Shown in pieces: positions 8,340 to 15,697 of a stretch of DNA of 39,280 nucleotides. A program made the position numbers and the translations under genes. Origin of the DNA: MGBC163016 sp964518575 (GTDB taxonomy: Bacteria > Actinomycetota > Coriobacteriia > Coriobacteriales > Eggerthellaceae). The notes under the pieces were generated by a model. The model had not been told where the DNA came from and did no database searches. It was given only the letters and a program-made list of their open reading frames with translations. Within the stretch, counting starts at the first letter, position 1, and every line of letters starts with the position of its first letter. The stretch is from the NCBI GenBank assembly GCA_964518575.1, contig CAZFGW010000019.1:1-39280 (forward strand), read 5' to 3'.

Positions 8340-8377
8340 CCTGGAAGTATTTCTGCCAGGGCGAAAACAGTATACCA
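8340..8377 (-). promoter_or_regulatory. Candidate rpiB promoter and 5'-terminal hairpin
   Basis: Right after the TGA of the Sua5 fusion gene the minus strand carries TGGTATACT, an extended -10 (TGn plus TATACT, box at 8369-8374). Transcription would start near 8362, and the RNA would then open with a hairpin CCTGG/CCAGG (8356-8360 with 8340-8344, 11-nt loop). No good -35 was seen, as expected for an extended -10 promoter. Confidence 0.45.
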
Positions 8378-8386
8378 GCGCTCACG

Positions 8387-10714
8387 TCAGACCGCTTCGA
8401 TATCAGCGCGTGAAATTACTCCTTCACGAAGAACGACCGGGCGCGCGCCCGTGCAATCGACCACCGTGGAGGGGACGCCACTTCTGTCTTGCGCGCTGCG
8501 TCCCGTTGGCACAGGGTGCGGATCGGCAGCAAGGTATGCGCATCCCGTGCGCGCAAGCCACGTTTGATCGAGTCCGTCAAATGTTGCAGACGGCGCATGT
8601 CCGCTTTCATTCGCAGACGAGGTCGCAAGCGGAGCGCCTGTGCGCTCCATAAGCGAAAGCGCGACCCGATCGTCGGGCATGCGCAACCCGATCGTTCCCG
8701 TCTTTGAACAAAACGCTCGCGGCACTTCGCTTGACGCCGCAACCACAAGCGTGAGTCCACCCGGCCAATAACGCTCAGCGAGCGTGCGCGCATAGGCGGG
8801 AACATCCGCGCCGTAAAAGTCAAGATCCTCAATGCCGCGCACGAGCCAAGCGATTGGTTTGTCGCTCGCGCGTCCCTTCGCCGCAAAGATTTCATCGGGA
8901 CCGGTAGTATGCGCCACCGACACGCCGACGCCATACACGGTATCCGTAGGAAAGATCACGGCGCGCCCGGCAGTGAGCTCGCTCGCAAGTTGCTCGATTG
9001 CCTGCGCTTGAAGCTCATCGGCGACGATGCGCTCGGCGATGCGCAGCCCATCGCACGCAGCACTCATGATGCCGCCGGCATATCCCGCCCCCTCGCCCGC
9101 GGGAAAGACCGCAGGGCAGAAGACCGACCGGAAGGTGGCTTTATCGCGGCAGATGCGCACGGGGCTCGAGCTGCGCGCTTCAACGGCAGTCATGACCGCA
9201 TGGGGGTCATCGAATCCTTTGAGTTTGCGCCCGAGCTGCGGCAGGGCTTCTTCAAGCGCATCGGTCACGAAGGGAGGCAAAACGCTGTGAAGATCACAGG
9301 GTGTAGTACCAAGCGGGTAAGTGGGAATAACGGTTTCGGTGGGTGTGGTAGCGAAAGCATCAGCGAAGGTGTCATGCTGCGACGCACCGTTGTCAGGCGC
9401 GCCACGCCCGAGAAATGATGCGACCGTTTGCGCGGGTGCCCGGTAGCACCCGCCGCCAGCAGTAAACGCCCTCCGCTCGAGTTGCTGCTGGAAGCGCACA
9501 CCCGCGAGTACTCCCTCTTCTGCGGGAAGGTCATCGGGCAGCACGTCGACCAAAAGTGCCGCATTGGCATTCTTGCCCGCACGCGCGTGATCGCTCATAC
9601 CATTGGTGCAAACGCCACCCACTTCACTCGCCGCAGCCACCACCGTGCCTCCCGGGCAATTGCAAAACGTATAGACACCGCGCCCACTCCGGTCATGCCA
9701 TGAGAGCCGATAGTCCGCTGCAGGCAGTGCCGGATGCCCTGCCTGACGTCCGTATTGCGCGCGATCGATGGCGTGCTGGGTATGCTCGATGCGCACCCCG
9801 ACCGAAAACGGCTTTCGCTCAAGGGTGAATCCCCGCCGAACAAGCATCTCGTAGGTATCACGCGATGAATGACCGAGCGCAAGTACGAGCGCGCGCGTTG
9901 CGATCTCGGTAACCGAACCTTCGCGCACCTCTTCGATATGCGCATGCACGATCTTTTCGTCATGCTCGTCGGGAACAAGATCGACAAGCCGATGCTGAAA
10001 CAAAAACTGCCCGCCCTCCTGCTCGATCATATGCCGCAGGTTCGGAATAACATACATGAGCTCGTCGGTACCAAGATGGGGGCGCGCATCGACGAGAATG
10101 TCGTCGCTCGCACCGGCGGCAACGAACGTCTCGAGGACAAAGCGTGCAAAGGGGCTGTTCGTGCCCGTATTGAGCTTGCCGTCCGAAAAGGTACCCGCGC
10201 CGCCTTCGCCAAATTGGATGTTCGAAAGCGGATCCAAGACGCCTTCCTGGATAAAGCGCTCGATATCTGCGATGCGCTCCTGCACCTGCTTGCCCTGCTC
10301 GATAACAAGAGGCTTCATGCCAGCGCGGGCAAGATAGTATGCGGCAAAAAGCCCCGCCGGTCCTGCACCGACGACCACTACGGGCAGCACCTCCGCATCT
10401 GAAGCGGCGGGCGAAACCTTCGGGATGACAAGCTCACGCGGATGCGGGCAGAGGCACGCCTGCACGCCCTTCGCGAGGCGCAAACGCACGAGATCGCGCT
10501 CATCGGTGATGTCCTCAAGCTCGATCTCAAGATTGACCACGAAGTGCACGTTGTTCTTCTTACGCGCATCGATGCTTTTGCGCACGATGCGGATATCCCC
10601 TAAGCGACGCTCTTCGATGCCCGTCTGTTTCGCCACCTGCTTGCGAAAGAGCGCACGCCCCTTGTCAATCATCGCGTCGAGCGGCAGCAGGACGTGGGAG
10701 AAACGAACCTTCAT
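8387..10714 (-). CDS. Fusion of FAD-dependent dehydrogenase (COG2509-like) and Sua5/TsaC threonylcarbamoyl-AMP synthase
   Basis: 775 aa in two parts. Residues 1 to about 565 resemble the uncharacterised FAD-dependent dehydrogenases: a small N-terminal domain, then VVVVGAGPAGLFAAYYLARAG (GxGxxG dinucleotide fold, about residue 110), IQFGEGGAGTFSDGKLNTG, and a C-terminal FAD strand (GEGAGYAGGIMSAACDGLR). Residues from about 568 to the end are a YrdC/Sua5 domain: FPTDTVYGVG, KGRASDKPI (the KxR motif), TIGLRMPDD and TSSANESG. That domain makes threonylcarbamoyl-AMP for t6A tRNA modification. The gene ends in TGA. ATG starts 3 bases after the previous gene's stop, so the two flavoproteins are translationally coupled. 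The fusion occupies the ywlC/sua5 position of the Firmicutes gene order. The flavoprotein's substrate is unknown. Confidence 0.88.
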   Translation of the reverse strand: MKVRFSHVLLPLDAMIDKGRALFRKQVAKQTGIEERRLGDIRIVRKSIDARKKNNVHFVVNLEIELEDITDERDLVRLRLAKGVQACLCPHPRELVIPKVSPAASDAEVLPVVVVGAGPAGLFAAYYLARAGMKPLVIEQGKQVQERIADIERFIQEGVLDPLSNIQFGEGGAGTFSDGKLNTGTNSPFARFVLETFVAAGASDDILVDARPHLGTDELMYVIPNLRHMIEQEGGQFLFQHRLVDLVPDEHDEKIVHAHIEEVREGSVTEIATRALVLALGHSSRDTYEMLVRRGFTLERKPFSVGVRIEHTQHAIDRAQYGRQAGHPALPAADYRLSWHDRSGRGVYTFCNCPGGTVVAAASEVGGVCTNGMSDHARAGKNANAALLVDVLPDDLPAEEGVLAGVRFQQQLERRAFTAGGGCYRAPAQTVASFLGRGAPDNGASQHDTFADAFATTPTETVIPTYPLGTTPCDLHSVLPPFVTDALEEALPQLGRKLKGFDDPHAVMTAVEARSSSPVRICRDKATFRSVFCPAVFPAGEGAGYAGGIMSAACDGLRIAERIVADELQAQAIEQLASELTAGRAVIFPTDTVYGVGVSVAHTTGPDEIFAAKGRASDKPIAWLVRGIEDLDFYGADVPAYARTLAERYWPGGLTLVVAASSEVPRAFCSKTGTIGLRMPDDRVALSLMERTGAPLATSSANESGHAPSATFDGLDQTWLARTGCAYLAADPHPVPTGRSAQDRSGVPSTVVDCTGARPVVLREGVISRADIEAV

Positions 10715-10717
10715 GTC

Positions 10718-11968
10718 CTATGCTCCCCACAAGCTTGCCGCAGCGCTCGCGCCCGCGATCAGTCCGGAAGCAAATGCCCAGGTAAGGTTGTACCCACCAC
10801 AGGGTCCATCGACATCAAGCGCCTCGCCCGTAAGATAAAGCCCGCGGATCGCACGGGCTTCAAGCGTCTGAGAATTCAGTGCAGACACGGCAAAGCCGCC
10901 ACGGTTTACCTGACATTGGTCGGACGGTCCCATGCCCGAAACAATAAGATCGAAGGATTTGAGCAGAGGTACCATACGCGCAATCCCCTCATCGGTGAGG
11001 ATATCCTCCCCCGCGAGTCCCGCTCTGCGCAGAATCTGATCAGCCACGAGCGGAAGCACCATGCCCACAAGAGCAATCTGGTTCGTGCAAGGGCGATCGG
11101 TAAGCGTCCCGAAGTCGTCCCGCCGCACCATGAAAAGATGCGTAAGCTGGTCGTAGTCATAGCGTGGCAGGCAATCGATCGAGATCGTATCCCCCCTTTT
11201 CGCGAACCGCGAGAGGTTGAAGACAGCGATGCCCGAGACGCCGTATTTCCTGAACATGACCTCGCCCGATTCCGCAGCGAGCGTATCCCCGTTGCGCTTG
11301 AGCGTGACCGTACCCCGCAGGCGGATGTTGTCAAGCGGCTTCACGAACGTGGTATCCGTGCGCAGAGGACCGAGCAGCGGAGTGGGCGTGGTAAAAGGCA
11401 GCATGTCCTCAAGACCGAATCCATCATCAGATGCGCCGGTGCATACTATGAGGCGCTTCGCCCGGGAGATGCGCCCCGATCGATGGCGGAGCGTGAAATG
11501 ACCGCCTTCCTCCCGCGGCGGCTCGATCCGCTCGAGAGCAGCATCAAGTTCGACAGGAACGTTATAGGCACTCAGGTAGAGCCGGAAGATGTCCACGATG
11601 GTCGACGCTTTGTTGGAAAGCGGGTAGAGACGCCCCTCAGCCTCTTCGCGTGAGACAAGCCCATGCCGAGCGAAAAAGGAGACGACCGGATTGCACGCAT
11701 CGTCGTTGCCAGCGACCTCCGCGAGAACAGGACTTGCAAGCGCATCTGCCACAAAGGCAGCGTTATGGAAGCGATCCACGTTAAGAGAGGCGTTTGAGAA
11801 GTTGCAGCGCCCATTGCCCGATCGCAGGATCGAGCGCCCGACCTTATCGGAGCGTTCATACAACGTGAGCGTGGGCTGTGGTTCGCGCTCCCGCCGCGCC
11901 GTTTCGCAAACGGAAAGCGCCGCTGCAAGACCCGACGCACCCGCGCCTATGATCGCAATATCGTCCAT
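10718..11968 (-). CDS. YhiN/HI0933-family FAD-dependent oxidoreductase
   Basis: 416 aa flavoprotein of unknown substrate. It has the N-terminal dinucleotide fold IAIIGAGASGLAAAL, the family signature SGNGRCNFSN (about residue 50), GEVMFRKYGVSGIAVFNLSR, and the C-terminal GEALDVDGPCGGYNLTWAFASG. This is the complete HI0933-like pattern. The ATG giving MDDIAIIGAG is chosen; an in-frame GTG 39 bases upstream has no ribosome site. A perfect TATAAT (11975-11980) ends six bases before this ATG, so the mRNA may be leaderless. It is followed at 3 bases by the flavoprotein-Sua5 fusion. Confidence 0.87.
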   Translation of the reverse strand: MDDIAIIGAGASGLAAALSVCETARREREPQPTLTLYERSDKVGRSILRSGNGRCNFSNASLNVDRFHNAAFVADALASPVLAEVAGNDDACNPVVSFFARHGLVSREEAEGRLYPLSNKASTIVDIFRLYLSAYNVPVELDAALERIEPPREEGGHFTLRHRSGRISRAKRLIVCTGASDDGFGLEDMLPFTTPTPLLGPLRTDTTFVKPLDNIRLRGTVTLKRNGDTLAAESGEVMFRKYGVSGIAVFNLSRFAKRGDTISIDCLPRYDYDQLTHLFMVRRDDFGTLTDRPCTNQIALVGMVLPLVADQILRRAGLAGEDILTDEGIARMVPLLKSFDLIVSGMGPSDQCQVNRGGFAVSALNSQTLEARAIRGLYLTGEALDVDGPCGGYNLTWAFASGLIAGASAAASLWGA

Positions 11969-11980
11969 GCAACGATTATA
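11969..11980 (-). promoter_or_regulatory. TATAAT box placed for a leaderless transcript
   Basis: A consensus TATAAT lies at 11975-11980 on the minus strand, only six bases before the ATG at 11968. With the usual 6-7 base distance, transcription would begin at or beside the start codon. No Shine-Dalgarno precedes the ATG. The -35 (TGCATC at 17 bp) is poor. Confidence 0.45.
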
Positions 11981-12071
11981 TGCCAGCCTCGCGGCAGGAT
12001 GCACCACCGGAATCGTTGAGGGAACTGATGCAGGATGACGTTATCCCCTCTTCGTCGCATACGCGAACAGG

Positions 12072-13499
12072 CTATTTGCTCTCCAGCTGAGGAATGGGAT
12101 CATCATCAATCTCATCCAAATGATCCTCATACACATAATGTTTTGTTTCGCGCGCGATCATCGACGACAACATCAACACCACGATGATGTTCGGAATAGC
12201 CATGAGCGCATTGGTGATATCGGACACCTTCCACACAAGGTCGCCAATACCCACGGCGCCCAAAAACGCCACGATGAGGTAGATCACCTGATAGGGCTTG
12301 ATGGCATGCTTGCCGAACAGATACGTGATGCAGCGGTTGCCGTAGTAGGACCAACCGAGGATGGTCGAGTAAGCGAACAGGATCATGCCGAACACAAGGA
12401 TGGGCGTCCCGATGAACGGAATCTGTCCGAACGCAGCGCTTGTCAACTCCGCACCAGCGGTGATGTTGCCGGCAACGACCTGCGCATACAGCTCCTGGTT
12501 GCCGAGCATCGTGGAAACGAGTACGAGACCAGTAAGGGCGCACACCACGACGGTATCCCAAAACGTTCCCGTCATGGAAACGAGTGCTTGCCGTGCCGGG
12601 TTGCGCGTGGAAGCCGCGGAAGCAACGATCGGCGCAGAACCCAGACCCGACTCGTTCGAGAACAAGCCGCGCGCACAGCCATATTGCATAGCGATCATGA
12701 CGCCGCTGCCGAGTGCGCCGCCGAAGGCCGCCTTCGCCGTGAAAGCGCTCTCAACGATAACAACGAGCGCCGGCCAGACATACTGCCAATTCATGCACAA
12801 AATGACGATGCAGCCGAGTGCATACGCGATCGCCATGAAGGGCACGAGCCGCTCGCACACACGGGAGATCCACTTGACGCCGCCGAGGATGACAACGCCG
12901 ACGAGGATGACAACGGCAAGACCGATAGCCCACTCGGGAATACCGGGAATGTTGGTGGTGACAACCGAGGTCAGCGCTTGGGATTGCACCGCTGAGCCGA
13001 TGCCGAAGGAAGCGATAGCGGCGAACAGGGCAAAGGCACCGGCGCCAATGAGTGCCCATGCGGGCGTCGAGCCGTCCTTGCGCTTGAAAGCGCGCCGCCA
13101 TGCGTACATCGCGCCGCCAAGCATGTTGCTGCTGTGATCCTTGACGCGATACTTTACCGCCGCAAAAGTCTCGGAGTATTTCGTTGCGATGCCGAACACA
13201 CCGGTGAGCCACATCCACAGAATGGCGCCCGGACCGCCCGCGATGACGGCGGTACCGACACCGACGATGTTGCCCGTTCCAATCGTTGCAGACAGCGCCG
13301 TGCAGAGCGCGCCGAACTGCGAGATATCACCAGGTGAATTGGGGTCTTTTGTCACAGAAAGCTTGATACCCGTGCCCAGTTTCCTCTGGATGAAGCCCGT
13401 GCGGAACGTCAGAAAAACATGAGCGCCCAGCAAAAGCACGAGCATGGGAATGCCCCATACAAAATCATCGATCGCACCGATTATCCCAACAATATCCAT
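12072..13499 (-). CDS. Sodium:alanine/glycine symporter (AGCS family)
   Basis: Cation-coupled uptake of small amino acids across the cell membrane; 475 aa, about eleven membrane helices. The family signature ARGLFSNESGLGSAPIVASAA is nearly intact (normally SNEAG.GSAPI), together with the N-terminal GDISQFGALCTALSATIGTGNIVG segment that lines the binding site. The C-terminus is acidic (DEIDDDPIPQLESK). The ATG of MDIVGIIGAI is preferred over one 27 bases upstream because AGGGA lies 7 bases before it. Alanine and glycine are the usual substrates; the sequence does not decide between them. Confidence 0.92.
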   Translation of the reverse strand: MDIVGIIGAIDDFVWGIPMLVLLLGAHVFLTFRTGFIQRKLGTGIKLSVTKDPNSPGDISQFGALCTALSATIGTGNIVGVGTAVIAGGPGAILWMWLTGVFGIATKYSETFAAVKYRVKDHSSNMLGGAMYAWRRAFKRKDGSTPAWALIGAGAFALFAAIASFGIGSAVQSQALTSVVTTNIPGIPEWAIGLAVVILVGVVILGGVKWISRVCERLVPFMAIAYALGCIVILCMNWQYVWPALVVIVESAFTAKAAFGGALGSGVMIAMQYGCARGLFSNESGLGSAPIVASAASTRNPARQALVSMTGTFWDTVVVCALTGLVLVSTMLGNQELYAQVVAGNITAGAELTSAAFGQIPFIGTPILVFGMILFAYSTILGWSYYGNRCITYLFGKHAIKPYQVIYLIVAFLGAVGIGDLVWKVSDITNALMAIPNIIVVLMLSSMIARETKHYVYEDHLDEIDDDPIPQLESK

Positions 13500-13593
13500 A
13501 GCAGGTCCCTTGTTCGTGCGCATCATCGAGGGGCACGTGATCGCACTGCATACGCCTTAAGCGCCCTGATGCTCTTGAATGAAAACGAAATCG

Positions 13594-13620
13594 AGTATAT
13601 CCAAACGCTCGAAGCGACAA
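13594..13620 (-). promoter_or_regulatory. Candidate promoter of the AGCS symporter gene
   Basis: On the minus strand, TTGTCG (13615-13620) and TATACT (13594-13599) are separated by 15 bp, giving an untranslated leader of roughly 90 bases. No glycine-riboswitch core sequence was recognised in the leader. Confidence 0.35.
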
Positions 13621-13688
13621 GGTACTCGCCGCGGGATTTGGAAGTGAACGGCTGCGAACCCATCCACTATGGCGCCACCCCACCTGTA

Positions 13689-13697
13689 TGGCATAAT
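13689..13697 (+). promoter_or_regulatory. Candidate extended -10 promoter of the ECF ATPase gene
   Basis: TGG-CATAAT at 13689-13697 is an extended -10 with one mismatch, 73 bases before the ATG at 13771. The -35 is not recognisable. It shares the 271-bp divergent spacer with the AGCS promoter; no gene is seen in that spacer. Confidence 0.35.
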
Positions 13698-13770
13698 CCG
13701 TATGAATAGGGGTAGAAACGCTCAGTTTGCCCACATTGCAGAGGCATTTACGCGCAAGAAACGAGGACGC

Positions 13771-15336
13771 ATGGACGCACACGATGTGCTGAACATGGAC
13801 GCGGTCGCCTTTTCCTACGACGGTGCACGACCGGTGTTCGAGGATCTTTCCTTTCGCGTTGGCGAGGGGAAGTTCGTCACGCTCCTCGGTGATAACGGGA
13901 CCGGGAAATCCACGATCGCGAAGCTGGCAGAGTGCCTGATTGAGCCATCTGCGGGTACGGTTTCGGTTTTCGGCACGAAGACGAGCGAGCCCGATGCTGC
14001 GCTCAAGATCCGTCCACATATCGGCGTTGTCCTACAAAACCCTGACGATCAGCTCATGTCGGCACGCGTCATTGATGATATTGCCTTCGGACCGGGCAAC
14101 CTCGGCTGCCCTGAAGACGAGCTTATCCGCCGGACGCACGATGTCCTTGAACTCCTCGGTATCGAAAAGCTGGCTTATCGGGATGTCAATGAACTCTCCG
14201 GCGGTCAAAAGCAACGCGTCGCAATCGCAGGCGCGCTTGCCATGGAACCGCAGCTGCTCATCCTTGATGAAGCAACGTCCATGCTTGATGCCCCTGCGCG
14301 CGAGGCTTTTCTGAAAACCATCCAAGCCTTGCACGCGCGCGGCCTGTCGATTCTCATGATCACCCACGCTGTCGGCGAAGCCTGCCTTGCCGATGAGGTC
14401 ATCTTCCTTGAGCGCGTTGGGGCAAACGGAGAGAAGAAGGTGCGCCGCTTCACCAAAGAGGGCGGTTACGATGAGCTCGAAGCGCACCGGACACGCCTCA
14501 TCGAAGCCGCGCGCCCCCTCATCAGCGGCTCAGGCGAACGTGCCCATACCAACAAGGGCTGTCCCCCTGCTATCGCTTTCGATCACGTAGCTTTCCGCTA
14601 CCCCGACTCACCCACTGCTGGCAGCGCTCCCACCGCACGCGCATCTTGTGGCAACGCCTCTGCCACAAGCGCACCCGCTACGAGCTGCTCCGCTTCCGCC
14701 CCGAGCAACCCCCGCGAAACTTGGGTGCTTGACGATATCTCCCTTCGAATCGAAGCAGGAGAGCTCGTCGCTCTTACGGGCGAAAACGGGAGTGGGAAAA
14801 GCACGCTCATCAAACACATGAACGGGCTTCTACGCCCTACCTCGGGCACGGTGAGCGTACAAGGACGTCCCCTTCTTGAACGCACAGACGCAAACGAGGC
14901 ACGCCTCATCGTGGGCGTCGTGTTCCAATATCCCGAAAAGCAGCTGTTTGCCTCAACCGTGTTCGAAGAGGTGAGCTTCGGTTTGAAATGTCGGGGGATC
15001 GCTCCCGATGAATACAGCGCGCGCGTGATGCATGCCCTTGAGAGCCTGAATCTCAATGCGGAGGAGCTCGTTTCGCGCAATCCCTTCACCCTCTCGGGTG
15101 GGCAAATGCGAAAGGTGGCAATAGCGGATGTCCTTGTCACGGAGCCCGACATCCTTGTGCTCGATGAGCCTTGCGTAAGCCTTGATCTTCCCGCGCGCTT
15201 AGAACTGCTCTCTTTGATCCGCCGCATCAATGATACGGGCGTGACGGTAATCATCGTCACCCATGAACGAGAAGATATCGAATTGCTCGGCTGCCGAGAG
15301 ATACGCCTTTGCGCGGGGCACGTGGTCGGTCTTTAA
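13771..15336 (+). CDS. Fused tandem ATPase of an ECF-type vitamin/metal transporter (EcfA-EcfA')
   Basis: 521 aa with two complete ABC ATPase domains in one chain; in most bacteria these are two proteins. Domain 1 has Walker A GDNGTGKS (residues 40-47), LSGGQKQR (about 142) and Walker B LLILDEATSMLD. Domain 2 has Walker A GENGSGKS (about 337), LSGGQMRK and LVLDEPCVSLD. The Q-loops read QNPDDQL and QYPEKQL, characteristic of EcfA/CbiO proteins. An Ala/Ser/Thr-rich insertion of about 37 residues interrupts the first strands of domain 2. GAGG precedes the chosen ATG; an in-frame start 102 bases upstream lacks support. No EcfT or substrate-binding subunit is encoded nearby, so the substrate is unknown. 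The stop shares the TTAA with the converging DUF1292 gene. Confidence 0.9.
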   Translation: MDAHDVLNMDAVAFSYDGARPVFEDLSFRVGEGKFVTLLGDNGTGKSTIAKLAECLIEPSAGTVSVFGTKTSEPDAALKIRPHIGVVLQNPDDQLMSARVIDDIAFGPGNLGCPEDELIRRTHDVLELLGIEKLAYRDVNELSGGQKQRVAIAGALAMEPQLLILDEATSMLDAPAREAFLKTIQALHARGLSILMITHAVGEACLADEVIFLERVGANGEKKVRRFTKEGGYDELEAHRTRLIEAARPLISGSGERAHTNKGCPPAIAFDHVAFRYPDSPTAGSAPTARASCGNASATSAPATSCSASAPSNPRETWVLDDISLRIEAGELVALTGENGSGKSTLIKHMNGLLRPTSGTVSVQGRPLLERTDANEARLIVGVVFQYPEKQLFASTVFEEVSFGLKCRGIAPDEYSARVMHALESLNLNAEELVSRNPFTLSGGQMRKVAIADVLVTEPDILVLDEPCVSLDLPARLELLSLIRRINDTGVTVIIVTHEREDIELLGCREIRLCAGHVVGL

Positions 15337-15668
15337 GCAAACGAGTAGATGTCCCGCGTTGCCTGCTTAAAATGATCGTAAACGTCGCGCGCGATCTGCT
15401 CGTCTTCCACGAGCTCGAAGCCGCTAGGATACCCATCCTCATCCTCTTCGACAACCTCCAACACCACAACCTCTCCCGATGAGAGGGCGGGGTTGTCATC
15501 GTCGACCTGGAAGAAAAACCCGTATTTCCTATCCGCATGCAGCAGGATCCCTAAAAACTCAAGCCACGTCTCATCCCCCGCCTCGTCGGTAAAGGCAAGG
15601 GTCATGCCCTCCTCAACGGGAGGGCAGAAATCAGGATTGCTTCCTTGTCGTACGGTATCCGCGCTCAT
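15333..15668 (-). CDS. DUF1292 family protein
   Basis: 111 aa, acidic and soluble. The DUF1292 pattern is visible: TLAFTDEAGDETWLEFLGIL, then FFFQVDDDN, then EVVVLEVVEEDEDG and the closing EDEQIARDVYDHF. These small proteins are widespread in Firmicutes and related Gram-positives (YrzB-like) and have no known function. Lies 29 bp downstream of secDF in the same direction and overlaps the end of the converging ECF ATPase gene by 4 bp (TTAA contains both stops). AAGGA lies about 12 bases before the ATG, rather distant. Confidence 0.8.
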   Translation of the reverse strand: MSADTVRQGSNPDFCPPVEEGMTLAFTDEAGDETWLEFLGILLHADRKYGFFFQVDDDNPALSSGEVVVLEVVEEDEDGYPSGFELVEDEQIARDVYDHFKQATRDIYSFA

Positions 15669-15697
15669 TCGTCCGTCGATCCTTCCGCGTGGGTGCG

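Noticed and set aside
13500..13593. Glycine riboswitch upstream of the AGCS symporter
   Set aside because: None of the conserved glycine-aptamer core sequences can be found in the leader.
13419..13709. Plus-strand 96-codon frame between the symporter and the ECF ATPase
   Set aside because: Starts inside the symporter gene, has no ribosome site, and overlaps both promoters; composition unlike its neighbours.
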